Shown in pieces: positions 9,858-22,219 of a stretch of 64,000 nucleotides of DNA. The stretch comes from Scilla litardierei (lineage: Eukaryota > Streptophyta > Magnoliopsida > Asparagales > Asparagaceae). The position numbers and the translations under genes are program-made. Below the pieces are notes generated by a model that saw only the letters and a list, made by a program, of their open reading frames with translations, had not been told where the DNA came from and did not search any database. The stretch covers positions 102,656,037 through 102,720,036 of the forward strand of contig CM061139.1 of assembly GCA_030789695.1 (NCBI GenBank), given 5' to 3'. How positions within the stretch are numbered: the first letter of the stretch is position 1; each line of letters begins with the position of its first letter.

Positions 9858-10818
9858 GAGCCCCAACCTGTAGTAGGGTCAGGCTGTAGGGTCTCACACC
9901 GAGTAGGATTTGCGTCTTAGTAATAGGAAGAATTCAGGAGGAGTGCACTCAGGTGCACGAGAATAATTAAATTCACAAAGAGTTTGTGACATTAAGTCTA
10001 TATGGGAATTAATAATGTCGCAAAATGTTTGCGATAAGCATTAGTAGAATGATATAAAGGATTATTGCATATGATGCAAACCAATTTAAAATATATCGTA
10101 AAATGTTTACTAGAATATTTTAAACAATATGATGAATAAAAACGAAGAGAATTTTTCCATGAAAGTCAGGGAAAAACCACGCCCAAATCGGAGCTCTATA
10201 TGAGCTAAAATGCTCCAGAAAAGGGACAAAAGGCCTTGCCCAGTTCTGGCCATGGCCAGCCCAGCTGGGCTGGGCTAGCCCGCCCAGCATGGGCGGTCGG
10301 GTCAAGCCCGCCCGCCAGCTGGGCTAAGTCTGCCCACTCATGCGGGCGGGTCAAGCCCGCCCGCCCAGCGGGCGGGTCAGACCCGCTCGCGCGGGCGGGC
10401 TTGCCCAAGCTGCTAGGCATGCCCAGCTGGCCGGTGGGCCCCACTAGTGGGGCCCACACTCCAGAAACCCTAATCAGTAAAAGGCAGCTGCGAAAACCAG
10501 CCAGTTTATGGTTTTTGCCTAACTTTGAGCTATCGTTTGAGGGGTCAAACGAAGTCGAATTGGAGTGTCGTTTATTTATATGCGTTCACCGCTCATAGCT
10601 CTTCGATTTGATAGGTTGTATCACTTGTGAAGTTTAACGGTGAGGGAGAGAAAATTAGTTGAAGTTTAGCCTTAGTGTAAAGCAAAACTAACTTAATTTT
10701 CTCCCTTAATTATCATTAGTCACACATTGCTCGTGAGACGAGCAAGGGGTCCAGCCTCCTATATAAATAGGGGCTGACTCCCCTTAGAAAATTTGCACCA
10801 AGTCTCCGAATCGAGTAG

Positions 10819-13042
10819 TGTAACGACCCACTCTCGGGGCCCGTTACTGTTTGGAACATGCACAAGTCCTGCTAGGCACCAATGAAGTCAACACAGGCTC
10901 TGTTGCAGAAATACGTCAAAATACTCATACATGAAAATGGTATACAACCTTATTACAGACTAGCAATGTACAAGAAAAGAAAAACAACCGAAATACAAAT
11001 GATACATCAAACCACTCTGAAAGCAACAAAGTAAATCTCTCACACTCACTCTCAATACCCAGTGTCCTGTTGGTCCTGCTAGTCAAACTCAACCGCAAAC
11101 TCAGCGTCTGCATCCTCCGGTGCAAACTCTTCAACCTGAGAGATATCTGGCGGGTCCACCACAAAGAGAAGGGTCACCAGGATCAGACGTAACTCAAAGT
11201 ATCTCTAAGCATGGATATTAATACAATGTGCAAGCATGGTTATCTAAAGAGAAAAGAAGTAAAGTGCGAATAATAGTGGTAAGGAAATAGAGCAGAAAAG
11301 TAACTTTGCAGTTTTACAACTATCAGCAATTTCTAGCAGTTAAATGTACATTATTAAAAGTGACCATGTTACGAGAGTTTAACGGTGTCATACCTAGACC
11401 GTGACTTATAATGTGGGGTACAGTAAGCAACCAAGAGTCCACCTCTCGCCACGGGTGCTACCCGGGCGAACCATGCTCTGAGTACTGTGCAATAATCCGT
11501 GATCTGTGAATTTGTCATCGGCTACTGTGATATGTTGCCAGAACCCGCACAGTGACAACAAGGCCTGGACTAGTCGCTCTCGCACCCTCGCTATTATAAG
11601 TTACCCCAAACCCAGTGTCTGTGCAGGTTACCATACTTGCAATTTATAAGTTTATCTACTATTCTCACATTTCCAGTTACATCTTCTGTCAAGCATGTCA
11701 CGTAATCCAATTCGATTTCATTTACGATACTGTGCAATTTATAAGTTTATCTAACAGTTCAGAATAGAAACACTATGAAATTGAAATGACACTAGGTTGG
11801 CATGCATTTATTATTGTTTTAAAACCCATAGCAAGTGTACGATGAGTTACCAATACGCCTTGCTGTGAAAGCGCAGTTCGATTAGCGGTAGGGGTACCTG
11901 GGTTCACAGGTATTCAAAAATAGGTTCGCTACATAATTTAACAACAATAAAAACTTAACTTTATAAACTTAACTGTCACATAAAAGAAATAACTTAACTT
12001 ATTTTAATTTACTTAACTACATACTAATTAACTTATAACTTAACTTAATACTAAACTAACTTATAAAATAATTTAATTAAAACTTTAACTTAACTTATAT
12101 ATTAAAACCTTAACTTTATAAACTAAATCTTAAAAACTTAATAAATAATAACTTATATAAAATATAACTTATAAAAATAAAAACTTATATTAAATAACTC
12201 CTTATAATAACTCACCCTCACTCTCTCTTTCCCTCCTCTCGTTCTGTTCTTCTCTTTTCTTTTCTTTTATTTAGGTTGCAGAGGCCGGCGGCATGGGGAG
12301 GTGGGGACGGCGGCAAGGGGGGCACGGCACAAAGGGGCACGATGGGCAGCGGCCTGTGGCGGACCGGCGACGCGAGGGGCACATGGCAGCGGGCGCGGCA
12401 CATGGGGCGACGGCAGCAGGAAGGGCAGAGGTCGGCGCGGCTGTTGGGCGGCAGAGAGGGCGGCGCAAGGGGGGCTATGGCACGGGGCGGCGCCCTGATG
12501 AGCGGTGCAAGGGGCTGGGCGGTGGACTGATGGGTCGGGCGAAGGGGATTCGAAATGGGGGAGGAAGGAGAACGGGATTGGGTTGATTAGGAGTTGAATT
12601 TGAAGATTTCAGGTTCAATTTCACAATTTTGGGCTTCAAATTCACTCTATCTCCTCTTCAATTTTAGATTTGATTTGGTTGTTGGTTTGTTGATATGGGT
12701 TGGTTTGTTTGCTGCTGGTTGAAGGAGATTTGCGTTGAAGTTTGTCTGTTGTGGATGAACGGGAGAGGGGTTTTAATGAACGGAGAACCCAGCGGGGAGG
12801 TTGTCGTGGGAGAGAGGGAATGATGCTGGCAATTAATGATGGGGAGAAGGTGGTTGCCGACAGATGAAAAGGATGGGGGTTGCCGACACTATTGGGTAGG
12901 GAAATTATTAGGTTAGGATAATTAGTTAAAGGGGGGTAATAGTAATAGGCTATGTTGGTAATCAAAATAACAACTCGGACTACTGAAAATGAAATACAAA
13001 CACACCACAATCAAACAGGCCTAAAAAACACCGGTCGTTACA
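10819..13042. mobile_element. 2.2 kb TG...CA insertion, probable solo LTR
   Basis: The termini TGTAACGACC and GGTCGTTACA form a perfect 10-bp inverted repeat. The flanks are perfect 5-bp duplications, agtag at 10814-10818 and 13043-13047. TG/CA ends with a 5-bp duplication fit an LTR retrotransposon. No internal primer site, polypurine tract or coding domain was seen, so a solo LTR is most likely. The interior has a duplicated gcaatttataagtttatcta word (near 11638 and 11731), an AT-rich acttaactta-type stretch (about 11935-12200) and a GC-rich, G-on-plus-strand block (12270-12530) whose ORFs look compositional. A DNA transposon is less likely because hAT and Mutator make 8-9 bp duplications. 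Confidence 0.75.
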
Positions 13043-13575
13043 AGTAGCTCCGAAATTTTTTGTGCATGCTCGATCCGAGACAAAAATTATTCTTTCATCC
13101 TGTAACCTTACGTTCCTCCGTTCGAGTCCTAGCAAGACGTGGAGGAGGATTGGATTAGATCCAAAGTCTTTGACACGGATCACACTCAAGTGAAACTTTC
13201 GTCGGCGAGTGATTGGCTCGAATGCGCGGTGTCAGCTCCCTTCGGATGGACCTGTCTTGGAGGCACGGATGTGGCTTGCTTCGGGGAGCTAAATTAGTTG
13301 CTGAAAACGATGCTTTATTTTCTGCGGAAGCGAAGTTTCGGGTATGTTCTTTTAATACTTTCATATTTATATTGTTGCTGTAGTTTAGATCTATTTTCGA
13401 GATGGCCTGACCCACCCTAAGATAGTAGAGATCCTGCTAGGGTCCATAATATCCTTATTGCGTTTTATTGAAGTGTTTAATAAATCTATTTTTCGTTGAT
13501 ATTTTTGATTATATCGTCCGTTCGACGTAGGACGGGCATAAATTTATGCCCTAAGGATCCCTCAAAACCCAACAT

Positions 13576-13588
13576 TGGTAGCAGAGAT
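13576..13588 (+). other. Copia primer-binding site (initiator Met type)
   Basis: TTGGTAGCAGAG follows the LTR end almost directly. The standard plant copia site complementary to initiator Met tRNA is TGGTATCAGAG, so one base differs here. Confidence 0.75.
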
Positions 13589-15077
13589 ATGTCTATTTTT
13601 ATCTAAAAACTGCAAAGGATATAAATGCATATATGTTTGCTATGAACATGCTGATAATTTGATTATCTATTTTTAAAATTATGAGATAATTGTTGAACAT
13701 GCAACAACTTAATTTTATAAGTTAAAATTTTAGATGCTTTAAAATAATACTTAAAATTTATGTGATAAAATTTTAAGTTGCATGCTATTCTTTATAAAAT
13801 AAATTTTAATTTGTTGTTCATGTAAATAATTATGAGATAATTATTAAAAAAGATTGTAACTTAATTTTATGCGATATTTTAAGTTGCTAGTCATCATGCT
13901 AATTTTATGAGATAAAATTTAGTTGATGTATTTTAATGGTTATTTTAATTTCTTGCATATTATGTGATAATTCAAGAAAACTCTTAGGATAGCCATTAAA
14001 TTTTTTCTAAAACTTATGCGATAAATTTTAGATGGACATGCTATATTTTATTAAATTGTTACAACAATCAAATTCCTAATTCCTGATTAGGGTATCCCTT
14101 TCCAACTATTATTATTTTAATCATTCTGATAATAATTTTGATAAAAGGCTATAATATAAATTGTTGTAATTTGAATTTATTAAAATCCTAATACATGATT
14201 AGGATAGCACGTTGAAACCTATAAATCCTTATAGTTGATAAGGACTCTAATAAAAGTTATTAACTAATCCTAATAATTTTGAATTTTAGGATTCAACTAG
14301 TTGATAGGATTAACTAGTTTTAATGAAGTCATTTCAAGTCAATGGCACATATATGAATAATTAGTTTTCTTTAATGGACCATGATCCGGTCTAGTGTTTT
14401 TTGACTAGTATTGTAGATCACCCTAGCTCGACTGTGGATAGTGATCCTGGCCTAGCCAAATCACTGGCCGCGTTCCGCCGGATCGCAAGGATGCGAATTA
14501 TGATTATGTGACACCGTCGACTACATCTAGTCTAATACGTTAAAAATCTTCTTCAAAATTAACTGTAGCCCTCCTTATTTTTGGATTAGGGGACTAAAAG
14601 ACGCGTGCCATGGTTGTTGAGTCTCCTCAAGCTATGACATGGTCTCTTTTAGAAACCGACTCCATCATACATATGATGTAGTCTGGTCTTAACCCAAACC
14701 GCAGCGTTGGATCTTCTCGAGTGTCGGTGTAAGTTAAGTTTAGACATGAAAATAAAGGTTCGACTAGACTAGTTATTATGGTTTGTTGAGTCTCCTCAAG
14801 ATCATAAGTGACTAGGGGTAAAAACCTATAAGGAGTCACATGTGATGTGATCGATGAAGAGTTCATCTACCAATTACATAGCCAATCAATTTGTTAAGTA
14901 TCCTCAAGGTTGTGAAGCTCAGGTGGTTGGATCCCTCTCCCACAAATTTTAATTATATTAAATTGTTCATTATTATGGCTTAATTGTTCATTAAAATAGT
15001 GGGAGAATATAATTTAATAAAAACCTTTTAAACCATAAAAGAACATATGATAATTCAAACTTCTATTAACATGCAGT

Positions 15078-15893
15078 ATGGAGTCAGGACTTAAGTTTAT
15101 CATCGAGAAAAATGTGTTGAACAAAACCAACTATAAGGACTGGTTAATGAACATCAAGCTTGTTCTCTCGTTAGCTGGAATCAGTTATGTACTGACGGAA
15201 ACTGCTCCTGAGAAACCTGACGCTGATGCCACCAACGAATAAAAGGAGTCCTACAAGCTACGTCAAAGGGATGCAGAGAAGGCCAGGTGCCTTACCATGG
15301 CCTCGATGAACAATGATCTGCAGAGAAAGCATGAACATATGGATGTTCAGAGCATGTTTTTAAATGCAGAAGAATTGTATGGTAAGCATTCTAGGGCTAC
15401 CAGATTCGAGGCCACCTGCAACCTTTGGGAAAAGAAGATGACGACAGGCCCCGTCCAAGATCATATGATTAAGATGATCAGGTACATAGAGGATGCATCT
15501 CATCTAGGATTTGTCCTTGAAAATGAGATGAGCACGGGCATAGTATTAATGTCTTTGACTCCTACCTTTAACCCGTTCATTACGTGCTTTATAATGAACA
15601 ACACTGATGTGGAACTTCTAGTCCTCCTGAACATGCTCCGGCAGTCAATGAGAGAATGGAGAAAGACGCACCAATGTTGGTTGTTGGCTCTGCTTCTTCT
15701 CACCAGCCTACGGGTAATGGTAATAAGAGGCAGATCCCTTAACCTGTCAAGGGAAAGAAGGGAAAGAAAAAGAAAGGGACGTCATCTGAGTCTGAGTGTT
15801 TCCATTTCCATAAGCATGGACACTGGAAGAGAAAATGCAAGGCTTACCTTGCAGAGAAAAGGGGCATGGTGATTCCTCAACCTCATGTATAAA
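15078..15893 (+). pseudogene. Copia gag relic
   Basis: ATG at 15078 opens MESGLKFIIEKNVLNKTNYK then DWLMNIKLVLSLAG, the start of a copia Gag (UBN2-type) capsid region. An in-frame TAA (15240-15242) interrupts it. The frame continues with YKLRQRDAEKAR, MNNDLQRKHEHMDV and ARFEATCNLW-like capsid helices. Near 15650 a frameshift moves the rest into another frame, which has a further in-frame TAA, a basic KGKKGKKKKG stretch and a zinc knuckle ending GHWKRKC. The second cysteine of the knuckle is replaced (CFHF instead of CxxC). Gag normally forms the virus-like particle; this copy cannot. The final stop at 15891 is followed by non-coding DNA, not protease. Confidence 0.8.
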
Positions 15894-16938
15894 TCTTGTT
15901 AAAGAGTATATTAATTTCCATAAAGCTTAATACGTGGTATGAGATACCAGTATGATTGCTGAACATCTGTATATTGTCTACAGGTGCTTGAAGTTATGGA
16001 TGGGTGAAGTTCCTGGTGCAGTCGGCAAACAGATAATCGTTGCATGGGCTGCTGGGGCCGTCAAAGGACTTCAATGATATCAAGGATGTTGTCTTAAATT
16101 TATTTTTGAATAAATGAGGCGATGAGAACTTGAACAATGATTAGAATGTCACTTGAAATGAAAATGTTGTGAACAATTTTCTTTAATTAAAGTCATTGTT
16201 TTGATATCCTGATGAGTATATTCTGGTGGCTTTCTGAGTTGTGTATGTTTCTGAGTTGATGTGATTGATTGGAGTAGTCACTATTTTAACAAAGCTATAG
16301 TAACGAGTATATTCTAGGCGCATATACATTAGATGCAATCTTCTTAATGCGCACAATAAGAAAAGTTCTTGTTTGGATGCATGTAATCCTTTAAGTTAGA
16401 AGATTAATGCAGATAAAGGAAAAGATAGTGTGGGTAGTTATGACTGAGTAAGTTATCAATCAAGACTCATATAGACGGAATTTGATACAACTTATTCGTG
16501 AAACAACCTGACACAAGTACATTCTATTTTAACTCGTTTAGCACAAATGGGCCAGTTATACTTAATAATCCACATTCTAAATGAGATTTAAAAAGACAAG
16601 TTGAAGTATTAAGACCAGAAAGTTCTCAAAGTCAGTGGGATCTAGCATGTTGCTTGGTTCCATTTTGGGCTAAGTAAAGTTCCAAGTTATAAAAACATCT
16701 ATATGTGACATACAATCAAAAAGGTTTTATTTATGTCAGAGATATAGAATATTTGGTGTTATTAATGTGCTGGACATAAATGACACATGAATATTAGAAT
16801 ATGATATGATGTGACTCACTAGTATGAAATGATAAATCTTATATAAAATAGTATATGCTAATCATTAGCTAAACAGACGAAGAAAAAAATCGTTGGATAA
16901 GATCTAAAGACGATTTCGTGGAATCAGCCATGTGTGAT
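15894..16938. other. Non-coding internal region of the gag-only copia
   Basis: AT-rich sequence with no copia protease, integrase or RT motif in any frame. It is interrupted at 16939 by the Athila element; the target duplication gtgat is at 16934-16938 and 28863-28867. It looks like the pol-deleted body of a non-autonomous element. Confidence 0.65.
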
Positions 16939-17182
16939 TGACATGCGTTTATATTTTATATATTCACGCACGTTTTCTTTGTAATTTCCTGTCTTTTTCG
17001 TTGTTTCGAATCCATTCCCTTGTGTTTTTAGTTCCTTTTCACTTTCGTTGTTTTTGTGTGCTTTTGCAGGATATTGCTAGCGCAGGGGACATACAAAGCC
17101 AACATCATGAGTCCTCGGAGCAACGGGAGTTGTCGCACGAGATCCTGAGAGCCAATCAACAAGATAAACCACATGTCAGCTC

Positions 17183-17490
17183 TCAACCGATCGGGTGGAC
17201 AGATCCACACGATCGGTTCATGCGGCCGTATCAGACACGAGGAAGAAGCAACTCCACCCGATCGGTTTAGTGATCGGGTGGATGTGACACATGGCACTGT
17301 TTTGAAAGACAAAGTTCACCCGATCGGTTTACTTGTTAACCGATCGGGTCACATGTAGCAGCCGCTTCCCCAAGCGCAAGAATTCAAAGACTCACACGGT
17401 TCAGCGATCGGGTGGGGTTTATCAGAGGCTAAAGACCGAACTTCTCATCGTTTCACCCGATCAAGTGAAGTCTCACCCGATCTGGTGAAC
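17183..17490. repeat. CCCGATCGGG palindrome cluster, 5' LTR
   Basis: Nine full or near copies of (C/A)CCGATCGG(G/T)T in alternating polarity, near 17186, 17208, 17256, 17271, 17317, 17338, 17404, 17454 and 17473. The full form in this element is CACCCGATCGGGTG, a 14-bp palindrome. The cluster sits directly upstream of the TATA box, the usual place for LTR enhancer sites. No host factor can be named. Confidence 0.85.
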
Positions 17491-17540
17491 GTCTATTTTT
17501 GTCTTTTAGTGGGAATATTCCCTGGCATCTTGCCAAAATG

Positions 17541-17549
17541 TATAAATAG
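17541..17549 (+). promoter_or_regulatory. Athila LTR TATA box
   Basis: TATAAATAG about 50 bp downstream of the palindrome cluster. The 3' LTR has the same motif at about 26397. Transcription would start roughly 30 bp further on. Confidence 0.7.
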
Positions 17550-18499
17550 AGCTAGATTTCCCAGAAAACGTAATCTCCATTTTCTTAAGCTGTTTTAAGG
17601 ACTCTGGCTGCTCTGAATTTATTTTTATTTGTAAGTTCTTTGATCGTTCTTATATTTTAATATTGAGTTTATACTACTATTTGCTACAGTAATCTATTGC
17701 TTGATTTTCATTTTGATGGCTATAATCTGTTTTATTGCTTCTCATGCCATGATTAGTGAGTAGTTCTTAAATCTTGGACATTGGTGGAAGCCCCTTCGTG
17801 GGTTCTCCCTAGAACGACCACAGTATTAAGGATTCGATAGGATATATGGATTTAGATGGTTACGCGGGGGCGTTTTATTGTCACTGGCGGGAGAAAGACC
17901 GCATTTGCCCGTCGGGCCAAGGGAAAATAAAACGGGAGTTTGATTCCCTAGCCACAGCTCACCCCCAGCGTAGACATTGATTCCACGCGCGTGGAAACGG
18001 CTTGGATGAAATGTCGGGAGCAATCGCTGCGAGCTTAGTGCTCCCAGAGTCAGGCGGTGTTGGACATGGGAATGCCTACCGTCCAAACCCAGGTAGACCT
18101 AGCGTATCATCCTGGGCATCGACCGGAATATCGGGCACATGGGACGCTAGGTACCACTATTAGAGGCAACGTCTCACCGCTAAACCCTAAAATCTGATCA
18201 CATTCCTATCCTTCGGTCGTAATAGTGAGAATTCGTGATAGGGCGGAAGCCAAGGTCTTAGGTTGTCTTTTTTATCTCTTACACCTTTTCATTAGTCTAC
18301 TATCGTAACATCCAACAAGCGATTAAGCTAGCTCACCCACCAGGTGATCAGGATCCCGATTGTTCATAAGCACAACACACGCCTCCCTGTGTTCGACCCC
18401 CAAGCCACACTTCGACACCGTGTGCTTGCGGTTTACAAATTCTAATCCTAGTATCCCCGTCCCGATTTGAGTGCCAAATGGACGGGCGGTCAAGCTTTA

Positions 18500-18515
18500 T
18501 GGCGCCGTTGCCGGG
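18500..18515 (+). other. Athila primer-binding site (tRNA-Asp)
   Basis: TGGCGCCGTTGCCGGG is complementary to the 3' end of plant tRNA-Asp (known tRNA sequence recalled, not searched). It lies seven bases after the LTR end at 18492. Confidence 0.85.
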
Positions 18516-18673
18516 AAGGCAACGTGCTTGTTACATTTAGGACCCTGTTATCCTGAGACTAGCTCACATCCTTACCCCATGATAATTTTCACATTCTACA
18601 CTTTTGTTTTTATTTTTTTTTGTTTTTATTTCGCATCATACCATTCGCGCTTCACGATATATCTTGATTTTTC

Positions 18674-19960
18674 ATGCGCAGGAACTCGAGAAGTCTTGAC
18701 GACTTAGTTCCTTTAGATCCCGAGATCAACGCCACCCTGAGGCATTTGAACGCAGAAAGAAGAAGAAGAGAAGAATTTACCGCCATGGTAGGAAATATCA
18801 CTCCTTAAAAGTCTCTGCTCAAGTATTCGATGCCGTCTATTGGGCCCACATCTAGCATTCAACCTCCGACCATTACGACCGAAAACTTTGAGCTGAAGGC
18901 ATCACTTGTAGCTTGGATCCAACAGGACCAATTTTATGGAGCTCCCATGGAGAACCCGATCGAGCACTTGGACTCTTTTTTGGAGAAGTGCGAGACATTC
19001 AAGATCAATGGCGTATCAAACGAGGCTATTCGGTTAAGATTGTTCTCATTCTCTCTACGGGACAAGGCGAAGCAATGGCTGAGGGGGAAGGACCCCAACA
19101 TGTTCACAACCTGGGAGCGGCTTTCGAACGCATTCCTGAACAAGTTCTTTCCTCCGGGGAAGACTATGAAGCTAAGGAGCGAAATCTCATCTTTCTCCCA
19201 GGCTAGCCATGAGTCGCTGCATGAAGCGTGGGTGAGGTATAAGGAAATGCAGAGAAAATGTCCTCACCACGAGCTCCCCCGCTGGCAGATCATCAACTTG
19301 TTTTATAATGGACTAAGAGACAACTTGAAGTCCTCCATGGATGCCACATCGGGTGGATCCTTCATAGCAAGAAATGAAGTGGATGCCGGAAATATTTTGG
19401 AGAACATGGCATCCAACAATGAGAGGTGGAGCGATGAACGTGCTACACCAAAAGCTGGAGGAATGCATCAGGTTGAGGAAGTGGATAAGCTGTCAAGCAA
19501 ATTCAATTTGCTTTCCACTCAGATTTCAGCGGTCATGGTTGGAGCCGGTGGCGCTAACGCTCAGCATGTAGCGGCTGTGAAAACTGAAGTGATGGGAGAC
19601 TTCGATGTTGGAGACGTTGCGGCGCCCGTGGATCAAGCAAGTGTCCTATTTTATAATCCTACGGGAAATGCACCCTATCTGTCGAGGACAAGTTCTAATC
19701 CTGGATATTCTCCCAACAATCGGAATCATCTAAATTTCAGCTACAAGGCACACTACCAGTAACTTCAGCAACCTCATCAGCAACAACTATATTAGCCTCC
19801 TCCGCCTCAACAATAGATGTATCAACAGTTCCCTCCTCGAAATCAGCAACCTCCGCCCCAACAACAACAGTACAATCAACAACAACGGGTGGTCTCTCTG
19901 ATTGAGAACATCCTGACTCAGTACATTGCGAATCAGGAGAAGATCACCCTACATCTATAG
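18674..19960 (+). pseudogene. Athila gag with in-frame stops
   Basis: ATG at 18674 opens MRRNSRSLDDLVPLDPE. TAA at 18806 interrupts the frame, which resumes and runs open to 19760. The capsid domain (Retrotrans_gag) is clear: FYGAPMENPIEHLDSFLEKC, LRLFSFSLRDKAKQWLRG, TTWERLSNAFLNKFFPPGKT and SSFSQASHESLHEAWVRYKE. Three more stops follow (19760 TAA, then TAG near 19793 and 19814) in a glutamine-rich stretch, and another TAG near 19958, after which the same frame enters the protease region. All five stops can be explained by C to T changes of CAA or CAG codons. Gag would assemble particles; this copy would give only truncated products. Confidence 0.85.
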
Positions 19961-19975
19961 CTTGGGCAGAAGTCT

Positions 19976-20983
19976 TTGGCCGACCAAGTGACCCAGTTGG
20001 GGTTACAAGTGGCCAACCTCTACAAGGCGCAAGGACAACTGCCAGGTCAACCGGAGGTGAACCCTAGGGGACCAAGCCAAACTCTAGCCTTGACGCACGG
20101 TCAAGCGAATGTCTCCGCCATTATTCTGAGGAGTGGGAAGAAGATTTCGGCATGGGAGGCCGAGAAGGATAATGAAGCACCACTTGTCAATGAGAAACCG
20201 AATATGGAAGTGAACAACAATGGAGCTTCAACATCGAGCCCCATGACTTCGGAGGGAGATTCTGAGGAGAAGAAGAAGAATGAGGGCGACGACGTGAGGG
20301 TTTTCAAACCTTCAGTACCATTTCCGCAAAGGCTTGCCAAGGCCAAAATTGATGAAAAGTATGGCAGGTTCTTTGAGACGGTGAAGGACCTAAGTCTGCA
20401 AATCCTGTTCCTGGAAGCAATCGAGACTATTCCCTCGTACGCAAAATTTCTTAAGGACCTAGTGACGAAGGGGACAAGAAAAGAGAAGGTCGTACTTACG
20501 GCAGAATGTAGTGCTTTGATTCAACGAGCAAATCCGCCGAAGCTTAAAGACCCAGGAAGTTTTTCTATCCCGTGCTCTATAGGGGAGGTATCTATAAATA
20601 GAGCGCTTGTCAATTTGGAAGCAAGTGTAAGTTTGATGCCCCTATCGCTGTACAGAAGGATCAATATGGGTGAACTGGAACCCACGGGAATGACCCTGCA
20701 GCTAGCAGATAGATCCATGCAGTACCCCGTGGGAATCGTCGACGACTTACCGGTCAATGTCCGCGGTGTGCGTGTGCCGGTGGATTTCGTGGTTATGGAT
20801 ATGCCCGAGGATAATCACACTCCAATTATCCTCGGAAGACCTTTTATGGCAACTGCTGGTGTGCTTATCGACGTAAAGAAGGGGAAATTGTCCTTAAACG
20901 TCGGCGATCAAACAGTGGAGTTTGACTTGGCGCTGTCCATGAAGTCGCCACCCGAGGAACCAAATGCAACCTTCTGGAGATAA
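19976..20983 (+). pseudogene. Athila protease region, catalytic site altered
   Basis: Same frame as gag, with no start codon of its own. It contains ANVSAIILRSGKK, an acidic linker, PSVPFPQRLAKAKIDEKYGR then FFETVKDLSLQILFLEAI, and PGSFSIPCSIGEVSINRALV. The retropepsin motif, normally DLGAS in Athila, reads NLEAS here, so the catalytic aspartate is lost. It is followed by VSLMPLSLYRRI, ADRSMQYPVGIVDD and the IILGRPFMATAGVLIDV block. Both changes are G to A, and the first lies in a CpG. The frame stops at 20983 and no RT follows. Confidence 0.85.
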
Positions 20984-21045
20984 AAGAAGAAAGAGTAAAT
21001 GAAGCAGGAGCTTGGGAAGTTCTTTCAAGGAACCCCCCTGAAGAC

Positions 21046-21474
21046 TTGGATGGAATCGAGGAGCACACTAGGCTGGATGGAGATAAAGTTCTTGAGCCAG
21101 AATGTGCCTCACAGTCAACTCCCCCTGGACCTGGAAAGAGAGCTCGGACGAAGAAAAAGGGGAAAGAGCCTCTGACGCTCACCGCTGACGAAGTTCAAAT
21201 TTTGAAGAGAATGGCGAGTGTCGCCAGCACAAAAGAGAAGCCCCCGGACATCACCAGTGGGGGAGTTATTGAGACCATCCATTTGTCGCCGCTGTCAACA
21301 ATCAGGATTTCTATCCCAACCACTGAGAGGACGCCACCCGTTGAGCGTCATCCGTTCAAGCCCCCCCTGAATATCATATCGGGAGTCAAGCAAACGACTA
21401 TAAAAAACAGTGCTTCATGGGAGGCAACCCATGTCCTTAACTTCTGTTGGTTTTTGATAGGATTAGTTTACTAA
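21046..21474 (+). pseudogene. Short ORF after protease, pol deletion scar
   Basis: A 142-codon frame with a basic patch (PGKRARTKKKGKE) and no recognised domain. Its end contains gggaggcaacccatg, a block that in my memory commonly follows pol in Athila elements. The stretch probably joins residual sequence across a deletion of RT, RNase H and integrase. I would not treat it as a functional gene. Confidence 0.4.
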
Positions 21475-21548
21475 TTTTTGTGAATAAATATTACTGTGGG
21501 GATTTTTGTTGGGACACTTAGAGGATTTATACTTTTTGTGCAGGAATT

Positions 21549-21833
21549 TCCCCACCCGATCGGGTCATTTATCAACCGATTGGGTGGATCGTTTCAGTAA
21601 GTGGCCAGCTTCAGAGGAAGAGTGAACCGATCTGGTGATAAAATCGGCAATCAGGTCGCTGATCGGGTGATGAAAACAGAGGCTTGTGATGTTTTTCGGA
21701 AAGCGATCAACCGATCAGGTGAGATCTCACCCGATCGGGTGACCTGTAGCTGCTGATCCAAAAGAATTTTTGAAAATTGATCCACCCGATCGGGTGATTT
21801 TCACCCGATCGGTTCACCCAAACCCTTTATATA
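21549..21833 (+). promoter_or_regulatory. Candidate internal promoter upstream of env-like ORF
   Basis: Eight copies or variants of the CCCGATCGGG palindrome lie between 21551 and 21815, including the full ACCCGATCGGGTGA at about 21784. A TATA-like tttatata follows at 21826-21833. The word gacctgtagctgctg after one site parallels cacctgtagcagctg at the same relative place in the LTR (about 26200). So motif content, flanking words and TATA placement all resemble the LTR U3. The env-like ORF starts 390-470 bp downstream. Confidence 0.6.
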
Positions 21834-22219
21834 CCAACCCCCCAATCGACTTCATTTCACCCGACCTCCAAAAAATCGATTTGAGCGGTTCGTTTCGCCT
21901 TCTTCCAACACGATCTCCTCCATTACTCCCATTACTCCTATTCGTACTCCCCCACTCCCTCCACTACTTTCCAACCATCAGGGCCCTCCCATCGACCACG
22001 TTCAAACCGCATATCACTCAAAACCCTAGCCCTAATCCCCCAATTTTCAAAATTTCTGTTCTCTTTGGATTAGCATGCGGCGGCTCCCCGAATCACTCCA
22101 TCGTGCATCGTGGGATATTTTGGGAGCTAGGACTCGCATCATCGCTGGGTAAACTCGCTCCATAACTTGATTATTATATTGCCCAAGAATTTTTATTTCG
22201 CTCCTTTGTCATTTGTTGC

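Larger units (their letters stand above)
9151..13574 (+). repeat. 5' LTR of the gag-only copia, interrupted
   Basis: After removing the 2.2 kb insertion at 10819-13042 and its target duplication, the LTR is about 2.2 kb, long for copia. It aligns with 29022-29083 plus 43408-45050. A TATA motif (ctatataaatag) lies near 10760, about 55 bp before the insertion. Near 10230-10450 it has a GC-rich stretch rich in GGCGGGC and CCCGCC words, also found in the 3' LTR near 44700-44940. Confidence 0.85.
16939..18492 (+). repeat. Athila 5' LTR
   Basis: 1,554 bp from TGACATGCGTTTATATTT to GGACGGGCGGTCA. U3 carries nine sites of a CCGATCGG-type motif (17183-17490), then a TATA box (tataaataga, 17541). After removing the solo LTR insertion the 3' copy is about 1,563 bp. 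Some palindromes intact in the 3' LTR are damaged here, for example the site at 17454. Confidence 0.9.

Noticed and set aside
12276..12586. Overlapping Gly/Arg-rich ORFs in the 2.2 kb insertion
   Set aside because: Three plus-strand frames and two minus-strand frames are open over the same G-rich DNA, which indicates composition and not coding.
10819..13042. DNA transposon with 10-bp inverted ends
   Set aside because: TG/CA ends and a 5-bp duplication fit an LTR; hAT or Mutator would give 8-9 bp duplications and PIF/Harbinger 3 bp.
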